Shown here one piece after another: positions 58,897-64,000 of a stretch of 64,000 nucleotides of DNA; within the stretch, counting starts at the first letter, position 1, and each line of letters starts with the position of its first letter. This DNA is from JAGGAG01 sp964638035. GTDB taxonomy: Bacteria; Gemmatimonadota; Gemmatimonadetes; Gemmatimonadales; GWC2-71-9. The translations under genes were made by a program, and so were the position numbers. The DNA lies in assembly GCA_964638035.1 (NCBI GenBank), contig CAZWXD010000001.1:62001-126000 (forward strand), read 5' to 3'. The notes under the pieces were generated by a model. It was not told where the DNA came from, searched no databases, and saw only the letters and a program-made list of their open reading frames with translations.

Positions 58897-60498
58897 CTAG
58901 TAGATCACCACCGGCGGGGTTGCCTGCGTGGCATCGAAGTAGCTTGCCACCCCCCGGTCGCGCGCCTGCACCGAGATGACGTTCACCCCCGTGCGTGGCA
59001 CGGCGATCGCCACCTGGTTCGTCATGGCACAACCTTCCTTCAGCAGGAAGCTGCCCGACTCCACCGATGTCGCCTGCCCATCCACGTAGTAGGTCGTGAC
59101 TTCCACGCCGTTGACCCAGACCCGGATGTCGTTGTCCAGCGCCAGCCGGATCCTGTCCGTCGTGTTTGCGGCATAGAACACGTGCCGGGCGAGAAGGTAG
59201 GTGAACTGTGCCGGGTCGGTCGTGACGCCCGCACTGGCCCGCGCCCACAGCGACGCGACCGACAAGGCGTAGTCGATGGTGCCCCCGCTGCCGTTGCACT
59301 GCGCTGCGAACGGAACGCCGTCTGACTGGGTATCGCCGAACGGGGCGTCGCCATAGCTCCAGGGGCCCTGCGCCACGACACCAACTGTTGGCGTCGTCGC
59401 CCCGCCCTCGGCAAAGAATGGCACCGACACGTCATCCTGGGTGGTCGATGGCAACGTGGCGTCACCCGGCGAGCCGCTGGCCGACGGCTGCATGTAGAGC
59501 CAGTTCGACATGCCGAAATCGAGCAGGTCAGGCACCACGCCTCCGAACGGGCTGTACTCGCTCACCTTGCCACCACGGCCACCCGTGCCCAGCCCGCCAG
59601 CGTACAGCTTCGATGGCATCAGCCAATCGAATGCGCGGTCCAGGAAGCCCACCGTCAATGGGTCACACGACAGGTTGAGTTCGGTGAGCGACTCTCCGGG
59701 CGTGATGATCTCGATGTTGCCGAACCGGACGTTCCCCGCGGTCACCGGGCTTGCCGGGTCGAGGTTGTGCGCCAGGCGCACGCGGGCATCGGATGCGTCA
59801 TTGGCCTTGTTCAGGCAGACGCCCACTGCCACGGGGTTGTCGAAGCGGACCTTCGGCGTCGTCGTGAACTCGTAGAAGGGCCCCCGCTGGCACAGGCGGG
59901 TGTCGAGGGGACCAGTGCAGGCCGTCGGGCTGGCAGGCAAGGGCACCACGCTCACCACCACCGACGGCACGTTGTCGGGCACGTCGCCCACGCTCACCTT
60001 GGTGGCCGCATCGTTCGCCGTCGGGTTGGCGGGATCCCTGGCGCCGATGGTGGCGCCTGTCGTTGGGGTCACGACGGCGGCGCCGCCGTTTACCAGGTCG
60101 AGGGGCGGCGCTTCCAGCCCCAGGATGCAGTAGAGCAGGCGGATGAGCGATTCGACCTTGTGGAGCTTGTCGGGGTTGTTGGCGAAAAGCCCGTGGTTCA
60201 CCGCCGTGAGCAGCTGGTCGATGATCTCCATCAACCTGGCCTGCGCCCGTGGACCAGGACCGGTGGCGCTGAGGCGGATGTAGAGGTTGATCCTGATGGT
60301 GAGGAGCGTACCGAGCGGACCGGGGAGAATGTCCTTGGCCAGGGCCCTGATGTCGGCCGGGCTGCAGGGGGTGCTGTACAACTCGACGGTGGGACTCGGC
60401 TCTGGCTCTGGCGGGGTGTTGCTCTGGTCGGAACAGGCGGCAAGGGTCAGGGCTACCGCGGTTGCAGCGATTGGTATCAAGCGAACAGGGCGACGCAC
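58897..60498 (-). CDS. Large unknown lipoprotein
   Basis: I choose the GTG at 60498, which has GGAGG five bases upstream, giving 533 residues and a lipobox LTLAACS (about 18). Upstream open frame (to 60600) lacks a signal. The mature part starts with a Pro/Glu-rich linker, then a helical region (about 40-110) with several Cys, and a long beta-rich region; SVASLWARASAGVTTDPAQ and RIRLALDNDIRVWVNGVEV near the end resemble a PA14-/carbohydrate-binding-type fold. Family not recognised. Probably a surface lipoprotein. Confidence 0.6.
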   Translation of the reverse strand: MRRPVRLIPIAATAVALTLAACSDQSNTPPEPEPSPTVELYSTPCSPADIRALAKDILPGPLGTLLTIRINLYIRLSATGPGPRAQARLMEIIDQLLTAVNHGLFANNPDKLHKVESLIRLLYCILGLEAPPLDLVNGGAAVVTPTTGATIGARDPANPTANDAATKVSVGDVPDNVPSVVVSVVPLPASPTACTGPLDTRLCQRGPFYEFTTTPKVRFDNPVAVGVCLNKANDASDARVRLAHNLDPASPVTAGNVRFGNIEIITPGESLTELNLSCDPLTVGFLDRAFDWLMPSKLYAGGLGTGGRGGKVSEYSPFGGVVPDLLDFGMSNWLYMQPSASGSPGDATLPSTTQDDVSVPFFAEGGATTPTVGVVAQGPWSYGDAPFGDTQSDGVPFAAQCNGSGGTIDYALSVASLWARASAGVTTDPAQFTYLLARHVFYAANTTDRIRLALDNDIRVWVNGVEVTTYYVDGQATSVESGSFLLKEGCAMTNQVAIAVPRTGVNVISVQARDRGVASYFDATQATPPVVIY

Positions 60499-60628
60499 GT
60501 GCACCTCCAGTCGGGGAGCATGGACGGGAGGATTCGTGATACGATGTAATCCCGAATTCTTCCGGCGGGGATACAATACGGCCCGCCAACGCACTGTCAA
60601 GCTTCCACTTCGCTATGGGCCAATCGTC

Positions 60629-63253
60629 CTATGGCCTCCCCGCGCTCCGGGGCCACCGTGCATTTCCTTGCAGTGCCTGGAACTGCCAGCCAGGTTCTTC
60701 CACCATGGCCTGTTGTCGACCCGGGTTGGCCGCCCAGTACCCCTTGAGTGCCCTGATGGCCGCATCGGGTTCACCCAGCAGCGTGTACACGAACGCCTCG
60801 TCGAACAGCAGGTCGCGGTTGGGGTCGGTTTCCACGGTCCCGCGGGAGCGACTGACAACCGCCCGGGCGCTGTCGGCAAGCTGTTGCCGGGCGAGGACCG
60901 CGGCGACTGCGAGGTTGGCAGCGAGGGTGCGGAACTCCCGCTCGCCTTCCGGGGCCAGGGCTGACACCGAGTCGCGCAAGCGCCAGGCGCGCGCCACGTC
61001 GGGATCCATGGCCCTGGTGGAAAGGAGGAGCAGGCGGCACATGGTAAAGCGGTAGTCATCGGGGAAGCGATGCTGGCCCTCGTCACACCAGTGCTCGGCG
61101 TCGGCGAACTGGCCCAGGTCATAAGATGAGTTGAAGAGCCGGTTGATGATGGCATCGATGTTCGTAAGGAAGGCGTCCGCCTCGTAGGCACGTCGGGCGG
61201 CGAGGTTCACGTCGCTCAGCGTGCCGTTCTGGTTGTAAAGGTGCGCCAGCGACGCCCAGGCGGCGGCCTCAGCAGGATTGAGCCTGGTGGAGGCCTCGAA
61301 GTCGGCCTGGGCCGCGGCGAGGAGTTCCTTTCGCTCCGTCGGGTCCGCCTCGAGGCCCAGCAGGTATCGCCAGTACCGGAGGTCGCCGCGCTGGAAGAGC
61401 GCCTCGGAGTTCTGCGGATCGAGTGCTACCGCGCTGTCGGCGAACTGGAGGCCGCGCGCGAGCGAGGGCCCCGCCTTCACCGGATCGCGGTTCGCGAGCC
61501 GGGTCTCCTGCGACGCGATGGCGGCGCGCATGATGAGCGGGTCGGGCCACTTCGGGTCCAGTCGCGATGAGACGGCGAGGAGGGAGTCGGCGTCCGCGAA
61601 GGCCTGGGCGGCGGCCACCGGGTCGAGGCGCATGAGGGAATCAGCGCGCTTCCGGATGGCTTCTGCCCGTTGCAGCTGCACCCACGCCTCCGGACTCGAG
61701 GCGCTGAGGCGCTGTTCCCGCAGGCGCACCTCGGTGCCGAGTCGTTCGCGCAGGAAGGTCGCCGCCCGCTGGGCCAGGGTGTCGCTGAGTGCCAGGTACG
61801 AGCCGGCGGGCTGCTCGAAGCTGGTCCGCTGGAATTCGGCACCGCTGGCGGCATCCACCAGCCGCACCGTGACACGCACCTTGTCGCCATCCTGTTCGAC
61901 GCCACCCTCAACCAGGGTGCCAACCTTGAGCGCCCGGGCGATGCTGTCACGTGGCACATTGCGGCCGCGGAACCGTGCCGAGCCGTTGCGCGAAGTCACC
62001 TCGAGTTCCCGCACCTCCGAGAGCGCCTGAATGAGCCCCTCGGTGAGGCCATCGGCCAGGAGCCGCAGGGAATCCCTGCCGGGCGGACTCTGGAAGTAGA
62101 GCACCGCCACCCGCTTGGCGTCGTCACCCGCGGCCGTGGCACCGGCCGAGCTGCTGCCGCCGCCTCCCGGTGCCATGAACCCCCGCGCCACCAGGCCTCC
62201 CACCAGCAGGAGTGCCAGCGCGCCCACGGCGAGCCACGCCGGCCGGCGCCATGGCGGCACTGTTGCGCCGTCGGCCTGGCCTGGTACTGGCGTCGCGACC
62301 CCACCTGCGCGCAGCACGCGGGCCGTGGTGCGGCGCGTGGCAATGGGGACCTGCTGGGGCGTGCGCGGTGCGCCGGAGGCGCGGCGTGCCGCGGTGCGCT
62401 GGATCGCGAAATCAGACTCGCACTCCAGCAGGTCCTCGACGAGGTCGCGCATGTGCTGGTAGCGATCCGCCGGCGTCTTCTCCAGGGTGCGGAAGACGGC
62501 ATCCTCCACCGCATCGGGCACCGCGGTGCGCACCACCTGCAGGCTGGGCACCTGCTCCAGGGAATGCCGGGCAATGACGGCCATGGCGTTGGGCCCGTCG
62601 AAGGGCGGCTGGCCCGCCAGCAGCTCGTAGAGCACGCAGCCCAGGCTGTAGATGTCGCTGCGCCCATCCAGCTCGCCACCGAGCGATTGCTCCGGGCTCA
62701 TGTAGTGCGGGGTGCCCATGGCGATGCCGGTCTCCGTCAGCTTCTGGCTCGAGGCAGACTGGAGCGCCTTGGCGATCCCGAAGTCGGCCACCAGGGCATG
62801 GCCGCCCTGCACCAGGATGTTCTCCGGCTTGATGTCCCGGTGGATCACGCCGTGGGCGTGGGCGTATTCCAGCGCCTCGGCCGCCTCCCGCGTCATGCGC
62901 AGTGCCTCGTCAATGGGCAGCTGGTGCTCGCGGTTGAGGCGATCGCGCAGCGACTCGCCCTCGACGAACGGCATCACATAGTAGAGGAGGCCGCCGGCCT
63001 CACCCGAGTCGTAGAGCCCCAGGATGTTGGGATGCTGCAACTGGGCGGCGACCCGGATCTCGCGGAGGAAGCGCTCGGCGCCGATGGTGGCCGACAACTC
63101 CGGCTTGAGGAGCTTGAGGGCGACAGGACGGTCGTGCTTCAGGTCCTGTGCCAGGTAGACGAACGCCATCCCACCCTGGCCCAGTGGGCGTACGATGTCA
63201 TAGTGACCAGCAAGCGCGGCCCGAAGCCGCTCTGCCTGGTCAGTCACCTCCAC
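60629..63253 (-). CDS. Membrane Ser/Thr protein kinase with FlgO-like and TPR regions
   Basis: An 874-residue receptor-like kinase. Kinase domain about 18-280: Gly loop LGQGGMAFVY, Lys47 in VALKLL, HRDIKPEN with Asp140, DFG (157-159), activation loop GTPHYMSPEQ. A transmembrane helix lies at about 339-360. The outer part has a FlgO/TolB-N-like domain (VAVLYFQSPPGRDSLRLLADGLTEGLI, about 382-500) and TPR-like helices (about 540-860). GTG start; overlaps the next kinase by 14 bases. The architecture is common in Gemmatimonadota and Acidobacteriota. Ligand unknown. Confidence 0.9.
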   Translation of the reverse strand: MEVTDQAERLRAALAGHYDIVRPLGQGGMAFVYLAQDLKHDRPVALKLLKPELSATIGAERFLREIRVAAQLQHPNILGLYDSGEAGGLLYYVMPFVEGESLRDRLNREHQLPIDEALRMTREAAEALEYAHAHGVIHRDIKPENILVQGGHALVADFGIAKALQSASSQKLTETGIAMGTPHYMSPEQSLGGELDGRSDIYSLGCVLYELLAGQPPFDGPNAMAVIARHSLEQVPSLQVVRTAVPDAVEDAVFRTLEKTPADRYQHMRDLVEDLLECESDFAIQRTAARRASGAPRTPQQVPIATRRTTARVLRAGGVATPVPGQADGATVPPWRRPAWLAVGALALLLVGGLVARGFMAPGGGGSSSAGATAAGDDAKRVAVLYFQSPPGRDSLRLLADGLTEGLIQALSEVRELEVTSRNGSARFRGRNVPRDSIARALKVGTLVEGGVEQDGDKVRVTVRLVDAASGAEFQRTSFEQPAGSYLALSDTLAQRAATFLRERLGTEVRLREQRLSASSPEAWVQLQRAEAIRKRADSLMRLDPVAAAQAFADADSLLAVSSRLDPKWPDPLIMRAAIASQETRLANRDPVKAGPSLARGLQFADSAVALDPQNSEALFQRGDLRYWRYLLGLEADPTERKELLAAAQADFEASTRLNPAEAAAWASLAHLYNQNGTLSDVNLAARRAYEADAFLTNIDAIINRLFNSSYDLGQFADAEHWCDEGQHRFPDDYRFTMCRLLLLSTRAMDPDVARAWRLRDSVSALAPEGEREFRTLAANLAVAAVLARQQLADSARAVVSRSRGTVETDPNRDLLFDEAFVYTLLGEPDAAIRALKGYWAANPGRQQAMVEEPGWQFQALQGNARWPRSAGRP

Positions 63254-64000
63254 GGCTCACGGCTGCATCGAGGCCGAGCGCCTCCTGCATGGCGAGGGCG
63301 GACGGCCACCGGTCCGCCGGCTCCTTGGCCAGGCCGCGCGCCACCGCGGCGGCCAGCGCGGCCGGTGTTTCGGGGCGAAACGACTCCACCGGCGGAGGCT
63401 CCTCGGCGAGGTGCTTCTGCAGGACGATGCCCTCCACCTTGTGCACGAACGGCGGCCGTCCCGCGAGGCACTCGAACAGCACGCAGGCCAGGGAGTAGAG
63501 GTCGCTCCGGTGGTCGATCTCGCGCAGCCCGCGGATCTGCTCCGGACTCATGTAGGTGCAGGTGCCCAGGGCCACGCCCGAGCGGGTGAGGTGCTCCGAC
63601 GCGGATTCCATGATGGCCTTGGCGATGCCGAAGTCCAGCAGCATGGTCCGTCCGCCCGAAATCACGATGTTCTCCGGCTTGACGTCGCGGTGCACGATGT
63701 TCTGGGCGTGGGCGTGCGCCAGCGCGCCCAGAAGGTCGTTGGCGACCCGGGCCACGTCGGCGGGCGGGAGCATGCGCGAGCGGTTGAGGGCCTCCCGCAG
63801 GGTGGGCCCGGGGCAGTAGGTCATGGCGTAGTACACCACCCAGTCGCGCTCGCCCGAGTCGAGCAGCGTGGCGATGCTGGGGTGGTCGAGCCGGCCGGCC
63901 AGGCGAACCTCCCGCAGGAAGCGGTCGGCCGCCACCGTCACGGCAAGTTCCGGGTGCAGCACCTTGAGGGCGACCTCGGTGCCCGCCTCGTTCCGGGCCA
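63240..64000 (-). CDS. Ser/Thr protein kinase, 5' end missing
   Basis: Only the kinase domain from the ATP lysine onward is visible (EVALKVLHPELAV, then HRDVKPENIV, DFGIAKA, GTCTYMSPEQI). It ends after RWPSALAMQEAL, so no transmembrane segment or sensor follows; the complete protein may be soluble or have parts upstream of the window. The stop overlaps the other kinase gene's start, so the two are cotranscribed. The Gly-rich loop is off the edge. Confidence 0.9.
   Translation of the reverse strand, partial: ARNEAGTEVALKVLHPELAVTVAADRFLREVRLAGRLDHPSIATLLDSGERDWVVYYAMTYCPGPTLREALNRSRMLPPADVARVANDLLGALAHAHAQNIVHRDVKPENIVISGGRTMLLDFGIAKAIMESASEHLTRSGVALGTCTYMSPEQIRGLREIDHRSDLYSLACVLFECLAGRPPFVHKVEGIVLQKHLAEEPPPVESFRPETPAALAAAVARGLAKEPADRWPSALAMQEALGLDAAVSRGGD

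Overview
The window is very GC-rich, tightly packed bacterial chromosome. No rRNA, tRNA, CRISPR array, integrase or transposase was seen. Several traits together suggest a soil- or sediment-type member of the Gemmatimonadota: abundant lipoproteins, membrane-anchored Ser/Thr kinases with TolB/FlgO-like and TPR sensor regions, a plant-type enoyl-ACP reductase, a long-form IspH, a Bacteroidota-like arginine gene set, and a bacterial tetrahydromethanopterin (H4MPT) pathway. The assignment is inferred from gene content, not from a marker gene. Many neighbouring genes are coupled by ATGA, GTGA or TGATG overlaps.

Layout. Positions 1-11,314 (minus strand) hold a formaldehyde-oxidation locus: fae, mtdB, a DUF1464-like gene, an ATP-grasp gene, fhcB, fhcA, fhcD, fhcC, mch, an EthD-like lipoprotein, a RimK-like ligase and a CitG-like gene cut by the left edge. 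A good sigma70-type promoter and a roughly 125-nt leader precede fae. Positions 11,667-28,189 are mixed: a DEIH-box helicase with an Arg/Gly tail, an EamA transporter, a PAS/Fis-like regulator with an outer-membrane barrel gene, ispH, a frameshifted sugar dehydrogenase, a 50-residue zinc-ribbon protein, a GroES-like gene and greA. Positions 28,299-32,364 carry a promoter and the four caa3 cytochrome oxidase genes. Positions 32,435-46,040 contain fabI, a YbbA/YbbP-type ABC exporter divergent from a TesA-like esterase, an ECF sigma/anti-sigma/DUF4097 operon, two transporters and an OmpA protein with five TSP3 repeats.

Positions 46,144-48,283 hold a MarR repressor, a ring-cleavage-type VOC dioxygenase and an alpha/beta hydrolase, an arrangement like Mhq quinone-stress operons. 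Positions 48,675-58,875 are a ten-gene arginine operon: argG, an unrecognised P-loop NTPase, argC, argD, an alpha/beta hydrolase, an argF'-type carbamoyltransferase, argB, argE, argH and argR. An ARG-box-like palindrome lies against the argG start codon. The right end has an unknown lipoprotein and two Ser/Thr kinase genes, the last cut by the window edge.

How it works together: the left locus would take formaldehyde through H4MPT-bound C1 units to formate, and the caa3 oxidase could accept the electrons. The arginine operon appears to use acylated intermediates through citrulline, but it contains no acylglutamate synthase and includes two genes of unknown purpose. That operon and the accessory genes of the H4MPT locus are the most promising places for undescribed biology.
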